Shown here one piece after another: positions 1-9,033 of a stretch of DNA of 64,000 nucleotides (position 1 is its first letter; every line of letters begins with the position of its first letter). A program made the position numbers and the translations under genes. The stretch is taken from contig NZ_FPBH01000028.1 of the NCBI RefSeq assembly GCF_900116445.1, positions 62,001 through 126,000 of the forward strand. Direction: 5' to 3'. The stretch comes from Paraburkholderia aspalathi (lineage in GTDB: Bacteria > Pseudomonadota > Gammaproteobacteria > Burkholderiales > Burkholderiaceae). The notes under the pieces are model-generated. The model did not search any database and was not told the DNA's origin. It saw only the letters and a program-made list of their open reading frames with translations.

Positions 1-44
1 CGAAACCACACCCAGGCAACGCCACGCCGGTCGCACCGTTGTTG

Positions 45-2048
45 CTAGGCCGCAGCGGCGCCCGCGCGGCGATGCTTCGAAAGCAGTTCTTCGGCTTCGG
101 CCAACTGTTCGGGCAGACCGCGCAACACCACGATGTCGCTCGCGCGCAGCTTGGTGGACGGGTCCGGCTCGACGCCGCGAATGCCGTGCCGCCGAATGGC
201 CGTCACCTCGACGCCCAGATCGAACAGGCCCAATTCCGCCAGCGTTCGGCCCACCGCGTCCGAGTTTTCGTCGACCGGCACCGATTGTAGCCGCACCTGT
301 TCATGGCCGTCGTCGTCTTCCATGTCGTCCGCACCGTGGAAATAGCCGCGCAGCAGTGCGTAACGCTCGTCGCGCATTTCCTCGACCCGCCGCACCACGC
401 GCCGCATCGGCACGCCCATCAGCACCAGCGTGTGCGAGGCCAGCATCAGACTGCCCTCGACGATTTCCGGAATCACTTCGGTCGCGCCGGCGGCCAGCAG
501 CTTTTCCAGATCGGCATCGTCGACGGTACGAACGATCACTGGCAGCGTCGGCTCAAGCTCGTGAATATTGTGTAGCACGCGCAATGCCGACGGCGTGTTC
601 GCGTAGGTAATCGCGATCGCCGCGGCGCGATGGATACCGGCGGCAAGCAGCGATTCGCGCCGCCCCGCATCGCCGAACACCACGGACTCACCCGCCGCCG
701 CAGCGGCCTGCACGCGATCGGGGTCCAGGTCCAACGCAACATACGACAAGCCTTCATGCTCCAGCATGCGCGCCAGATTCTGCCCGGCCCGGCCGTAACC
801 GCAAATGATCACGTGCCCGCTTTGCTTCAGGCTCTGCGTTGCAATGCGCGTCATCTGCAAGGACTGCATCATCCATTCAGTCGACGACAACCGTAGCACG
901 ATTCGATCGGCGTTCTGGATCATGAAGGGCGCAGCCAGCATCGACAGTAGCATCGCCGCGAGAATCGCCTGCAACAGGGTGGCGTCGACGAGATGCTTGT
1001 CGAGAATCAGGTTCAGCAGCACGAAGCCAAACTCACCCGCTTGCGCGAGGCCGATACCTGTGCGCATCGCAACACCCGGCGACGCACCGAACAGGCGCGA
1101 GAGCCCGGTCACCATCACCGCCTTCAGCAGGATCGGGCCGACCAGGAAGCCGAGCACGATGAACGGATGCTCCCAGATCACGCGCGGATTCAGCAGCATG
1201 CCGGTCGTGACGAAGAAGAGGCCCAGCAGCACGTCGCGAAACGGCTTGATGTCCTCTTCCACCTGATGGCGGTACGGCGTTTCGGCGATCAACATGCCGG
1301 CGATAAACGCACCGAGCGCGAGCGACAGGCCGAACTTATCCGTGATGAATGCCGCGCCGAGAGTCACCAGCAGCAGGTTGAGAATGAACAGTTCCTGCGA
1401 GCGGCGGCGCGCGACCACGTTGAACCAGCGCGTCATGAAGCGCTGACCCACTATTAACAATAGCGCCAACGCCACGACGATCTTGATCGCGGCCACCCCG
1501 AGCGCGCTGACGAGATCTTTCGAATCGCCGCCCAGCGCTGCGATCACGATCAACAGCGGCACCACCGCCAGATCCTGGAACAGCAGCACGCCGAAGATGT
1601 TGCGGCCGTGCTCGGTTTCGATCTCGAGCCGCTCAGCGAGCATCTTGCTGACAATCGCCGTCGACGACATCGCCAACGCGCCGCCCAGCGCCACGCTCGC
1701 CTGCCACGTAATGTGCACCCAGCGCTCAAGCACGAAGCCGAGCGTGACCGCCACGGCAATCGTGCCGATCACCTGCAACAGGCCTAAGCCGAACACGAGC
1801 CGGCGCATCGAACGCAGTTTGGAAAGCGAAAACTCCAGCCCGATCGAAAACATCAGGAACACAACGCCGAACTCGGCCAGGTTCTGTGCGCCCACCGAAT
1901 CGGGAATCAAACCGAACGCGTGCGGCCCGACGACGATGCCGACCGTCAGATAGCCCAGCATCGGTGGAAGATTCAGAAAGCGAAAAGTCACCACTCCGGC
2001 CACTGATGCCAGCAGCAGGAATAGCGTCATTTCGAGGGGGGAAATCAT
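45..2048 (-). CDS. CPA2-family cation:proton antiporter with RCK domains (KefB-like)
   Basis: A 667-residue inner-membrane antiporter expected to exchange K+ or Na+ for H+. Residues about 1-385 are a dozen hydrophobic segments of the Na_H_exchanger type. A cytoplasmic RCK_N (TrkA-N) Rossmann domain follows near residue 410, starting HVIICGYGRAGQNLARML, with the GxGxxG nucleotide-binding pattern. A RCK_C domain occupies about 570-655. E. coli KefB and KefC lack RCK_C, so the glutathione-gated KefB label is only approximate; it may be closer to YbaL-type proteins. The gene is transcribed divergently from kdsD. The substrate cannot be decided from sequence. Confidence 0.88.
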   Translation of the reverse strand: MISPLEMTLFLLLASVAGVVTFRFLNLPPMLGYLTVGIVVGPHAFGLIPDSVGAQNLAEFGVVFLMFSIGLEFSLSKLRSMRRLVFGLGLLQVIGTIAVAVTLGFVLERWVHITWQASVALGGALAMSSTAIVSKMLAERLEIETEHGRNIFGVLLFQDLAVVPLLIVIAALGGDSKDLVSALGVAAIKIVVALALLLIVGQRFMTRWFNVVARRRSQELFILNLLLVTLGAAFITDKFGLSLALGAFIAGMLIAETPYRHQVEEDIKPFRDVLLGLFFVTTGMLLNPRVIWEHPFIVLGFLVGPILLKAVMVTGLSRLFGASPGVAMRTGIGLAQAGEFGFVLLNLILDKHLVDATLLQAILAAMLLSMLAAPFMIQNADRIVLRLSSTEWMMQSLQMTRIATQSLKQSGHVIICGYGRAGQNLARMLEHEGLSYVALDLDPDRVQAAAAAGESVVFGDAGRRESLLAAGIHRAAAIAITYANTPSALRVLHNIHELEPTLPVIVRTVDDADLEKLLAAGATEVIPEIVEGSLMLASHTLVLMGVPMRRVVRRVEEMRDERYALLRGYFHGADDMEDDDGHEQVRLQSVPVDENSDAVGRTLAELGLFDLGVEVTAIRRHGIRGVEPDPSTKLRASDIVVLRGLPEQLAEAEELLSKHRRAGAAAA

Positions 2049-2156
2049 CGGCTAAAACGCATCGGTAAAGCGTCCTCGTTCGTCAGCGGACCGCGCACGA
2101 GAAAGGCCGTGCGACAAGGTTGAGGGGCCGGTAAAGGCAGCAATAAAGACAGCGGC

Positions 2157-2208
2157 TTGGCACAGCAGGCCCGGCGCGGCGAACAAGCGCCTTTGCTATA
2201 CTCCGCGA
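2157..2208 (+). promoter_or_regulatory. Extended -10 promoter candidate directly abutting kdsD start
   Basis: TATACT lies at 2197-2202 and is preceded by TGC, giving an extended -10 element. No good -35 is visible in the GC-rich upstream stretch. The usual 6-7 nt spacing puts transcription initiation at or beside the kdsD ATG at 2209, and no Shine-Dalgarno sequence precedes that ATG. Confidence 0.4.
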
Positions 2209-3192
2209 ATGATAGCGAAAATCAATGGCGACCGGGCACTCGCGCTCGCTCGCGACGTGCTCGACATCGAAGCGGACGCCGTGCGCGCGCTTCGCGATCA
2301 ACTCGACGATGGTTTCGTCGGGGCGGTCGACTTCATCCTGGGTTGCCGTGGACGCGTTGTCGTTTCCGGCATCGGCAAATCCGGCCATGTGGCCCGCAAG
2401 CTCGCGGCCACGCTCGCCAGCACCGGCACACCGGCGTTCTTCGTTCATCCGGCGGAAGCGAGTCATGGCGACCTCGGCATGGTGACGGCAGACGACGTGT
2501 TCCTCGCGCTGTCCAATTCCGGTGAAACTGAAGAACTCGTGGCGATCCTGCCGCTCATCAAGCGGCTCGGCGCGAAGCTGATTGCGATGACGGGCCGCCC
2601 GTCGTCGAGTCTCGCACAACTGGCCGACGTTCATCTGAATTCTGGCGTGTCAAAAGAAGCCTGTCCGATGAATCTTGCGCCCACCGCCAGCACTACCGCC
2701 GCGCTCGCGCTCGGCGATGCGCTCGCCGTCGCGGTGCTGGACGCGCGCGGCTTTGGCCGGGACGACTTCGCTCGCTCGCATCCGGGCGGCGCGCTCGGCC
2801 GCCGCCTGCTGACTTATGTGCGCGACGTGATGCGCACCGACGACCAGGTGCCGAAGGTGACGCCTGACGCAACTGTGCGCGACGCGTTGTTCCAGTTGAC
2901 CGCCAAGCGCATGGGCATGACGGCGATCGTCGATCACAACGATCACGTGACCGGCATCTTCACCGACGGCGACTTGCGCCGCGTGCTCGAACGCGACGGC
3001 GATTTCCGCGAACTGTCGATTGCCTCGGTCATGACCGCCGGCCCGCGCACCATCGGTCCGGATCAACTTGCTGTCGAAGCCGTGGAACTGATGGAGCGCC
3101 ACCGCATCAATCAGATGCTGGTCGTCGACGAAGCAGGCAAGCTGATCGGCGCACTCAACATGCACGACCTGTTCTCGAAGAAGGTGATCTGA
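2209..3192 (+). CDS. kdsD: Arabinose-5-phosphate isomerase KdsD
   Basis: Interconverts D-ribulose 5-phosphate and D-arabinose 5-phosphate, the first step of Kdo synthesis for the lipopolysaccharide inner core. The 327-residue protein has a SIS domain at about 30-180 (GKSGHVARKLAATLASTG and the SNSGET motif) and two CBS domains in the C-terminal 120 residues, the normal architecture and length. It overlaps kdsC by one base (TGATG), so the two are probably translationally coupled. The start is the first in-frame ATG; homology to the family begins within the first 15 residues. It lacks a Shine-Dalgarno sequence. Confidence 0.96.
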   Translation: MIAKINGDRALALARDVLDIEADAVRALRDQLDDGFVGAVDFILGCRGRVVVSGIGKSGHVARKLAATLASTGTPAFFVHPAEASHGDLGMVTADDVFLALSNSGETEELVAILPLIKRLGAKLIAMTGRPSSSLAQLADVHLNSGVSKEACPMNLAPTASTTAALALGDALAVAVLDARGFGRDDFARSHPGGALGRRLLTYVRDVMRTDDQVPKVTPDATVRDALFQLTAKRMGMTAIVDHNDHVTGIFTDGDLRRVLERDGDFRELSIASVMTAGPRTIGPDQLAVEAVELMERHRINQMLVVDEAGKLIGALNMHDLFSKKVI

Positions 3193-3752
3193 TGCCCGTC
3201 GCCCCCCTTACCGCCACTGAACGCGCAAGCCGCGTCAAGCTGATGATTTTCGACGTCGACGGCGTGCTGACCGACGGCGGCCTGCTGTTTACGGCGGAAG
3301 GCGACACGATGAAGGGCTTCAACTCGATGGACGGCCACGGCATGAAGCTGCTGCGCCAGGCCGGCATCGAAACGGCGATCATCACCGGGCGCAAATCGGG
3401 CATCGTCGCGGTGAGGGCGAAGGAAATGAACATCGCCCACGTCTATCAGGGCGTGCAAGACAAACCCCAGGCGTTCGCCGACCTGCTCGAGCAAACCGGC
3501 ATGACGGCGGAACAATGCGGCTATATGGGCGACGACTGGGTCGATCTCGGCGTGATGCTGAAGGTCGGTTTCGCGGCGGCGCCGGCCAATTCGCATCCTG
3601 AAGTGATCGCGCGCGCCCATTGGGTCAGCGAGGCGCGCGGCGGCCACGGCGCAGCGCGCGAAGTCTGCGACACCCTGCTGCGCGCGCAGCACAAATACGA
3701 GGCGCTGCTCGCGGCAGCCTGCAGCGGCGAACAGCGAGGCCTCGTCGGATGA
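3192..3752 (+). CDS. kdsC: 3-deoxy-manno-octulosonate-8-phosphatase KdsC
   Basis: Dephosphorylates Kdo 8-phosphate to Kdo in the cytoplasm. This is a HAD-family C0 phosphatase of 186 residues, the usual size. Motif I is FDVDGVLTDG near residue 19, with the nucleophile and acid/base aspartates; motif II is the threonine in ITGRKS; the late motif is GDDWVD. It sits between kdsD and lptC and overlaps both by 1-4 bases, as expected for a Kdo-to-LPS-transport operon. Confidence 0.96.
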   Translation: MPVAPLTATERASRVKLMIFDVDGVLTDGGLLFTAEGDTMKGFNSMDGHGMKLLRQAGIETAIITGRKSGIVAVRAKEMNIAHVYQGVQDKPQAFADLLEQTGMTAEQCGYMGDDWVDLGVMLKVGFAAAPANSHPEVIARAHWVSEARGGHGAAREVCDTLLRAQHKYEALLAAACSGEQRGLVG

Positions 3753-4357
3753 ATCGGTTTCGCTGGACCTCACTGATTCCGCTCGTCGCGATGGCCGCGC
3801 TCGCCGGAATTACATGGTGGCTGCTGCAAGCCACGCTGCCGCGGCAGAACGAAGGCGTGCTGCGCCCCAAGGAGCACACGCCCGACTACTTCGCGGACAA
3901 TTTCTCGGTTTCCGAGCTCGATCAGTCGGGCTCGACGCAATACCGTCTGACCGCCCAGTCCCTGATTCACTACGAGGATGACGAGCTGAGCGACCTGGTC
4001 AAGCCGGCCATGCGCGCCTTTCAGCCCGGCAAGCCGATCGTCACCGCGACCGGAGACACCGGCACGGTGAACGGCGACGCCTCGATCGTCAATCTGTACG
4101 ACAACGCGCGCATCGTACGGGCGGCCGGGAACGGCGATCCGCAGATGCAGGCAGATTCGCAGCATTTTAGGGTGCTGGTCAACGACGATGTGATCGAGAC
4201 CGAAAAGCCGGTTAAACTTCAGCGCGGCATGTCTGTGATGACTGCCAGCGGCATGAACTACAACAACGTCACCCGGGTGATGCAGCTGTTCGGCAATGTG
4301 AAGGGCGCGATTGCCGCGTCCGAAGGCTCCGTCAGCTCGCCCAAGCAACCCGGGTAA
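3749..4357 (+). CDS. lptC: LPS export ABC transporter periplasmic protein LptC
   Basis: The bitopic inner-membrane component that receives LPS from LptB2FG and passes it to LptA. The chosen ATG overlaps the kdsC stop (ATGA) and gives 202 residues; an in-frame upstream extension lies inside kdsC and looks non-native. One N-terminal transmembrane segment (about residues 7-25, LIPLVAMAALAGITWWLL) is followed by a single LptC/YrbK beta-jellyroll domain. It is followed 20 bases later by lptA. lptF and lptG are not in this window. Confidence 0.93.
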   Translation: MNRFRWTSLIPLVAMAALAGITWWLLQATLPRQNEGVLRPKEHTPDYFADNFSVSELDQSGSTQYRLTAQSLIHYEDDELSDLVKPAMRAFQPGKPIVTATGDTGTVNGDASIVNLYDNARIVRAAGNGDPQMQADSQHFRVLVNDDVIETEKPVKLQRGMSVMTASGMNYNNVTRVMQLFGNVKGAIAASEGSVSSPKQPG

Positions 4358-4377
4358 TCCATTCCAGGCGTGACTGC

Positions 4378-5049
4378 ATGAACGAATCGTTCCCCCGTTT
4401 TGATACCGGCCGCTCGCGCACCCTGTCCGCGTGCCGCGCCGGACTCGCTGCGCTGCTCGTCGCGCTGCCGCTTGCCGGCTTCGCGCCGCTTGCGCACGCC
4501 GACCGCGCCGACAAGGACAAGCCGCTGAACGTCGAAGCGGACAACATGACTTACGACGACCTCAAACAGGTCAACATCTTCACCGGCCACGTGGTCGCCA
4601 CCAAAGGCACGATCGTGATCAGGGCCGATCGGGTCGAAGTGACGCAAGACCCACAGGGCTATCAGTACGCCACCGGCACGTCGAGCGGCGGCAATCTGTC
4701 GTATTTCCGCCAGAAGCGCGAAGGCCTCGATGAATACATCGAAGGCACGGCCATCCGGATCGACTACGACGGCAAGCAGGATCTGACCACGCTCACCACC
4801 AACGCCACCGTCAAGCGCCTGCAAGGCCTCTCAACGGTCATGGACCAGGTGCACGGCAGCGTCATTACCTATGACGGCCAGAGCGACTTCTACACCGCTA
4901 AGGCGGGTAAGGACGTCGCCGGCCCGGGCAACCCGACCGGCCGCGTGCGCGCCATGCTGGCGCCGCGCAATGGCGGCGCAGCGCCGTTGAACGGCGCGTC
5001 GGCCACGCTCGCGCCGTCCACCACGATCCAGGGAGCACCGAACCAGTGA
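4378..5049 (+). CDS. lptA: Lipopolysaccharide transport periplasmic protein LptA
   Basis: Periplasmic bridge protein that carries LPS from LptC to LptD. The 223-residue product has a Sec signal peptide ending near AHA-DRADKDK (about residue 41) and the OstA/LptA fold that begins PLNVEADNMTYDD and contains IFTGHVVATKGTI. The C-terminal 40 residues are Ala/Gly/Pro-rich and probably disordered. It overlaps lptB by four bases (GTGA). Confidence 0.94.
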   Translation: MNESFPRFDTGRSRTLSACRAGLAALLVALPLAGFAPLAHADRADKDKPLNVEADNMTYDDLKQVNIFTGHVVATKGTIVIRADRVEVTQDPQGYQYATGTSSGGNLSYFRQKREGLDEYIEGTAIRIDYDGKQDLTTLTTNATVKRLQGLSTVMDQVHGSVITYDGQSDFYTAKAGKDVAGPGNPTGRVRAMLAPRNGGAAPLNGASATLAPSTTIQGAPNQ

Positions 5050-5831
5050 GTTCCTCAGCGTCCCTCCCCAATCGCAAACCGGCCGGCACTAGCAGTTCGC
5101 TCGTGGTCCGCAACCTGAAGAAGCGCTACGGCTCACGCACGGTCGTCAAAGACGTCTCGCTCGACGTGAAAAGCGGCGAAGTGGTCGGCCTGCTCGGTCC
5201 CAATGGCGCCGGCAAGACCACCTCGTTCTATATGATCGTCGGCCTCGTGCCGCTCGATGCGGGTGAAATCGACCTGGACGGCAAGTCGATCAGCTTGCTG
5301 CCGATTCACAAGCGCGCATCATTGGGCTTGTCGTATCTGCCGCAGGAAGCATCGGTGTTCCGTAAGCTCAGCGTCGAGGAAAACATTCGCGCGGTGCTGG
5401 AATTGCAGGTCGAAGACAACGGCAAGCGGCTCAGCAAGGAAACCATTACGAACCGCACCGAGGCCTTGCTCGACGAACTGCAGATCGCTCACCTGCGTGA
5501 GAATCCGGCGCTGTCGCTGTCGGGCGGCGAGCGTCGGCGGGTTGAAATTGCTCGTGCATTGGCCACCAATCCGAGCTTTATTCTGCTCGACGAACCGTTC
5601 GCAGGTGTCGATCCGATCGCAGTGCTGGAAATCCAGAAGATCGTTAAATTTCTGAAGCAGCGCAATATCGGCGTGCTGATCACCGACCACAACGTGCGCG
5701 AAACCCTCGGCATCTGTGACCACGCCTACATCATCAGCGACGGCAGCGTGCTGGCCGCCGGTGCACCGAGCGACATCATCGAGAACGAAAGCGTGCGGCG
5801 CGTCTATCTGGGCGAGCACTTCCGCATGTAA
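5046..5831 (+). CDS. lptB: LPS export ABC transporter ATP-binding protein LptB
   Basis: Cytoplasmic ATPase that powers LPS extraction by LptB2FG. The 261-residue protein has Walker A GPNGAGKTT, the ABC signature LSGGERRR, Walker B FILLDEPFAGVDP and the switch histidine in ITDHNVRE. The GTG start overlaps the lptA stop. An N-terminal Ser/Pro extension of about 15 residues precedes the conserved core. It directly precedes rpoN, a gene order conserved in many proteobacteria. Confidence 0.96.
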   Translation: MSSSASLPNRKPAGTSSSLVVRNLKKRYGSRTVVKDVSLDVKSGEVVGLLGPNGAGKTTSFYMIVGLVPLDAGEIDLDGKSISLLPIHKRASLGLSYLPQEASVFRKLSVEENIRAVLELQVEDNGKRLSKETITNRTEALLDELQIAHLRENPALSLSGGERRRVEIARALATNPSFILLDEPFAGVDPIAVLEIQKIVKFLKQRNIGVLITDHNVRETLGICDHAYIISDGSVLAAGAPSDIIENESVRRVYLGEHFRM

Positions 5832-5836
5832 GTGCA

Positions 5837-5881
5837 CAAAGGATTTCCGGCGGTGCGAGCGCGCATCCGCCGGCCCCTTTG
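5837..5881 (+). other. Long nested hairpin between lptB and rpoN
   Basis: Outer arms CAAAGG/CCTTTG (5837-5842 and 5876-5881) enclose CCGGCGG/CCGCCGG (5847-5853, 5867-5873), which in turn enclose TGCG/CGCA. There is no T-tract after it, so it is either a non-canonical terminator for the lpt operon or an RNA processing or stability element. The rest of the 184-base gap holds TACAAT at 5995-6000, a possible rpoN -10 with no clear -35. Confidence 0.5.
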
Positions 5882-6015
5882 CGGCATCCGCACATCAGCA
5901 TTTTTGACCTGGGCCGTCCCGCGCCCAGCGCCGCCGAAACGGGCGCACGCGTAATTGCGAATGTCGCAATGTATCGCGGTCGTGGCAAACTCTCTACAAT
6001 GAATCTCAACTTGCC

Positions 6016-7533
6016 ATGAAAGCCAGCCTCCAACTCCGCCTATCGCAGCATCTTGCGCTGACCCCGCAACTGCAGCAGTCCATCCGGCTGCTTCAGCTGT
6101 CCACGCTCGAACTGCAGCAGGAAGTCGCAATGGCGATCTCGCAGAATCCACTCCTCGAGAATGAGGACGACTGGATTGCGAGTCCCCTGCGTGTGGCGGC
6201 CGACGGCTCACTGATCGCCCAGTCGCCCAATTCCTCCCCACCGTCCGACCAGATGGGCGGCAATACGTCGTCTTCGTCCACCAGCAGCAGCGAGCGCGCC
6301 GAGAACGGCGAGCCGCAAGGTGTCGACGAATACAACGGCCTCGCGAGCGACAACAACGGCGACGCGTCGCAATGGGATCTCGGCGACTACGGCCGCTCCG
6401 GCAATGCCTCGGACGACGACGATCTGCCGCCGCTGCAAATCCATGAATCGAGCACCTCGCTGCGCGATCACCTGATGGCGCAACTTCGCGTCACCCAGGC
6501 GAGCCAGCGCGACCGTGCGCTGATCACCTTCCTGATCGAATCGCTCGACGACGACGGCTATCTTGCCGCCACGCTCGAGGAAGTGCTGACCGATCTGCCC
6601 GAAGAGCTCGAGGTCGATCTCGACGAAATGAACGCTGCGCTTGCGCTGCTGCATAGCTTCGACCCGGCAGGGGTCGGCGCGCGCTCCGCGTCCGAGTGCC
6701 TCAAGCTGCAATTGCTGCGGCTCGAACACTCGTCTACGCGCACGCTTGCGCTCGACATCGTCGCCCATCATCTGGAACTGCTCGCGGCACGTGATTTCAC
6801 GCGCCTGCGCAAACACCTGAAGGCAAACGACGACGATCTACGCGATGCGCATGTGTTGATCCGCTCGCTCGAGCCGTTTCCCGGCGCCGCTTACGGCAAG
6901 GCGGAAGCGGACTATGTCGTGCCGGACATCATGGTGCGCAAAACGGCACAGGGCTGGCAGGCGGAACTCAATCCGGAAGTGGTACCGAAGCTGCGCATCA
7001 ACCATCTGTACGCGAATATTCTGCGCAATAACCGGGGTGATCCCGGCAGCGGATCGTTGCGCCAGCAACTGCAGGAAGCACGCTGGCTGATCAAAAATAT
7101 CCAGCAGCGTTTCGAAACGATCCTCAGGGTCGCGCAAGCCATTGTCGAGCGTCAAAAGAGCTTTTTTGTCCACGGCGAAATTGCCATGCGCCCCTTGGTT
7201 TTGCGAGAAATTGCTGATACGCTGGGCCTACACGAGTCAACTGTCTCCCGTGTGACAACCGGTAAATACATGCTGACCCCATTCGGGACGCTTGAATTTA
7301 AGTACTTCTTCGGATCACACGTTTCGACTGACACGGGCGGCGCGGCGTCTTCCACGGCGATTCGCGCGCTCATCAAGCAACTGATAGGAGCGGAAAACCC
7401 GAAATCTCCTCTTTCAGACAGCCGCATAGCCGAACTGCTGGCGGAACAGGGCTTCGTGGTCGCACGGCGTACCGTTGCGAAGTATCGCGAGGCCCTCAAG
7501 ATTCCGGCAGTCAACCTGCGCAAGTCTCTGTAG
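6016..7533 (+). CDS. rpoN: RNA polymerase sigma-54 factor RpoN
   Basis: The alternative sigma factor for nitrogen and other enhancer-dependent promoters. The 505-residue protein begins with the glutamine-rich region I (QLQQSIRLLQLSTLELQQE) that blocks open-complex formation until an activator acts. An acidic, Ser/Asp-rich linker covers about 60-150, followed by the core-binding domain and an HTH. The diagnostic RpoN box is ARRTVAKYREALKIP near residue 485. GC content drops over the conserved DNA-binding part (about 7200-7330); this probably reflects constrained protein sequence rather than transfer. hpf and ptsN follow, as in most proteobacteria. Confidence 0.97.
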   Translation: MKASLQLRLSQHLALTPQLQQSIRLLQLSTLELQQEVAMAISQNPLLENEDDWIASPLRVAADGSLIAQSPNSSPPSDQMGGNTSSSSTSSSERAENGEPQGVDEYNGLASDNNGDASQWDLGDYGRSGNASDDDDLPPLQIHESSTSLRDHLMAQLRVTQASQRDRALITFLIESLDDDGYLAATLEEVLTDLPEELEVDLDEMNAALALLHSFDPAGVGARSASECLKLQLLRLEHSSTRTLALDIVAHHLELLAARDFTRLRKHLKANDDDLRDAHVLIRSLEPFPGAAYGKAEADYVVPDIMVRKTAQGWQAELNPEVVPKLRINHLYANILRNNRGDPGSGSLRQQLQEARWLIKNIQQRFETILRVAQAIVERQKSFFVHGEIAMRPLVLREIADTLGLHESTVSRVTTGKYMLTPFGTLEFKYFFGSHVSTDTGGAASSTAIRALIKQLIGAENPKSPLSDSRIAELLAEQGFVVARRTVAKYREALKIPAVNLRKSL

Positions 7534-7703
7534 CCCGCCGCCTCCCGCGACGGGCATTTACCGGCCGCTCCGCAGTTGGCGGACAGGCCGGCCGATGCGA
7601 CCTGCCAGAAGTCAGTCACCGGGGGGCGACTCAGGCAAGCCGACAGATCGACCGGACCTTCGTCATCGTGCGGAACAAGCGGCCTCTAGCTTGGAGAAGC
7701 ACT

Positions 7704-8060
7704 ATGAATCTGCAGATCAGTGGACACCACCTCGAAGTAACGCCTGCGTTGCGCGAATACGTGATCACCAAACTGGATAGGGTGCTAAGACATTTTGATC
7801 AGGTCATCGACGGCAGTGTGGTCCTCTCGGTCGACAACCACAAGGAAAAGGAAAAGCGTCAAAAGGTTGAAATTAACCTGCATCTGAAGGGCAAAGATAT
7901 CTTCGTCGAGAGCTGTGACAGCGATCTTTACGCTGCGATCGATCTGATGATCGACAAGCTCGACCGGCAAGTGATACGCCATAAAGATCGGCTGCAAGGC
8001 CATCAGCACGATGCGATCAAGTACCAGCCGGCACCGATCCTGGACGTGCCGCCGCAATAA
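7704..8060 (+). CDS. hpf: Ribosome hibernation-promoting factor, short form
   Basis: Binds the 30S decoding region and promotes 100S dimers in stationary phase. At 118 residues it is the short HPF/YfiA class, with the conserved MNLQISGHHLEVTPALREYV start and the basic Lys-rich segment near KEKEKRQKVEI. The ATG at 7704 is preceded by a good GGAG ribosome site; a longer in-frame start upstream lacks homology. It lies 170 bases after rpoN and is followed by a strong terminator. Confidence 0.95.
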   Translation: MNLQISGHHLEVTPALREYVITKLDRVLRHFDQVIDGSVVLSVDNHKEKEKRQKVEINLHLKGKDIFVESCDSDLYAAIDLMIDKLDRQVIRHKDRLQGHQHDAIKYQPAPILDVPPQ

Positions 8061-8437
8061 GGAAGATTAGAAGGCCTGCTTTACTTTCCTTCGTTTTCCT
8101 CATTCGCCCGCATTTGCTCGCATTTGCGTGTCCCCAGCCAAACCGCCCGAGACCGGGCGGTTTTTCGTTTCAGGGCACCTTTTTCAGGCCGCCGGGCAGA
8201 CCGGATCAATCCTGCGAAGAAACCCATGATGCATGGATGGCGCGCCGCACCATCCGTGGCTACCCTGTTCTATAATGTTCCGGTTACCATCGGGGTCAAG
8301 TTAGCTCAAACGGAAATCGGTCGGCCGGAGTCCTGCGCTTTCGGACTTCAACGCACGTCGCCGTGAGCATCAAACGAATGGAACATCACTCAAACGCCCC
8401 AGCGAGGAGAACCCAGGCCACGTTTTCGCCTGTCAAC
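8061..8437 (+). other. hpf-ptsN intergenic region with terminator and -10 element
   Basis: This 377-base stretch holds the hpf terminator (8141-8165) and a perfect TATAAT at 8271-8276 that could serve ptsN, although no convincing -35 lies 16-18 bases upstream. A small hairpin GAGTCC/GGACTT lies near 8328-8350. An in-frame GTG at 8363 could extend ptsN by 25 residues, but those residues do not look conserved. Confidence 0.5.
8141..8165 (+). terminator. Intrinsic terminator after hpf
   Basis: CCGCCCG (8143-8149), loop AGAC, CGGGCGG (8154-8160), then five T residues. The stem is extended by AA/TT pairing. It separates rpoN-hpf from ptsN-hprK-rapZ. Confidence 0.85.
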
Positions 8438-8893
8438 ATGAATCGTTTAGCCAAATTTCTTCCCCTCGAGAACGTCGTCGTCGGACTATCGGTCACCAGC
8501 AAGAAGCGCGTGTTCGAGCAAGCGGGCCTGATCTTCGAGAACCAGAACGGCATCGCCCGTAGCACGGTCACTGACAATCTGTTTGCGCGCGAGCGCCTCG
8601 GATCGACGGGGCTTGGTGAAGGCGTCGCGATTCCGCATGGCCGGATCAAAGGCTTGAAGCAGCCGCTCGCCGCATTCGTCCGCCTTGCCGAACCCATCCC
8701 CTTCGAATCGCCCGACGGTCAGCCGGTCTCGCTGCTGATCTTCCTGCTCGTGCCTGAGCAGGCCACCCAGCAGCACCTCGAAATTCTCTCGGAAATCGCC
8801 CAGTTGCTGTCCGATCGCGAAGCCCGCGAGCGCCTGCACACGGAAGAAGACCGCGAATCGTTGCATCGCCTGCTCACTCAGTGGCAACCTTGA
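8438..8893 (+). CDS. ptsN: PTS IIA-like nitrogen-regulatory protein PtsN (EIIA-Ntr)
   Basis: Phosphorylatable regulator at the end of the nitrogen PTS (PtsP-NPr-PtsN), which in other bacteria affects K+ transport and sigma-54-linked functions. The 151-residue product is a single PTS_EIIA type-2 domain. The active-site histidine is in GVAIPHGRIKG. I chose the ATG before NRLAKFLPLENVV because family similarity starts there; a GTG 75 bases upstream would add an unconserved tail. Neighbours rpoN, hprK and rapZ match the classic rpoN-linked cluster. Confidence 0.94.
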   Translation: MNRLAKFLPLENVVVGLSVTSKKRVFEQAGLIFENQNGIARSTVTDNLFARERLGSTGLGEGVAIPHGRIKGLKQPLAAFVRLAEPIPFESPDGQPVSLLIFLLVPEQATQQHLEILSEIAQLLSDREARERLHTEEDRESLHRLLTQWQP

Positions 8894-8934
8894 TGCATCG
8901 GCGGTTATCCGCACGTCGCCTATTCACCCGGCTT

Positions 8935-8950
8935 CCCGCCTGCAGGCGGG
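8935..8950. other. Perfect 16-bp palindrome between ptsN and hprK
   Basis: CCCGCCTGCAGGCGGG is self-complementary and lies 42 bases after the ptsN stop. It may form a hairpin in the ptsN-hprK transcript. No T-tract follows. Confidence 0.4.
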
Positions 8951-9033
8951 TACAGCCAGGCGAGGTGCGCGGTCCGCGTTAACGAGGCCGCATCCTTTCC
9001 CAAGCAAGCGGTCCACACGGGAGTCACCGACTC

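Noticed and set aside
1..44. A gene at the left edge
   Set aside because: Only 44 bases precede the antiporter stop codon. No reading frame or motif can be assigned.
6250..6430. Ser/Asp-rich low-complexity stretch in RpoN as a frameshift
   Set aside because: Region II of sigma-54 is normally acidic and variable in length. The frame continues cleanly into the core-binding domain.
7140..7450. Lower GC in the 3' part of rpoN as a sign of transfer
   Set aside because: The region encodes the most conserved DNA-binding part of sigma-54, and the reading frame, motifs and gene order are standard. The shift is mild (27-32 G/C per 60 in the lines I counted) and likely reflects amino-acid constraint.
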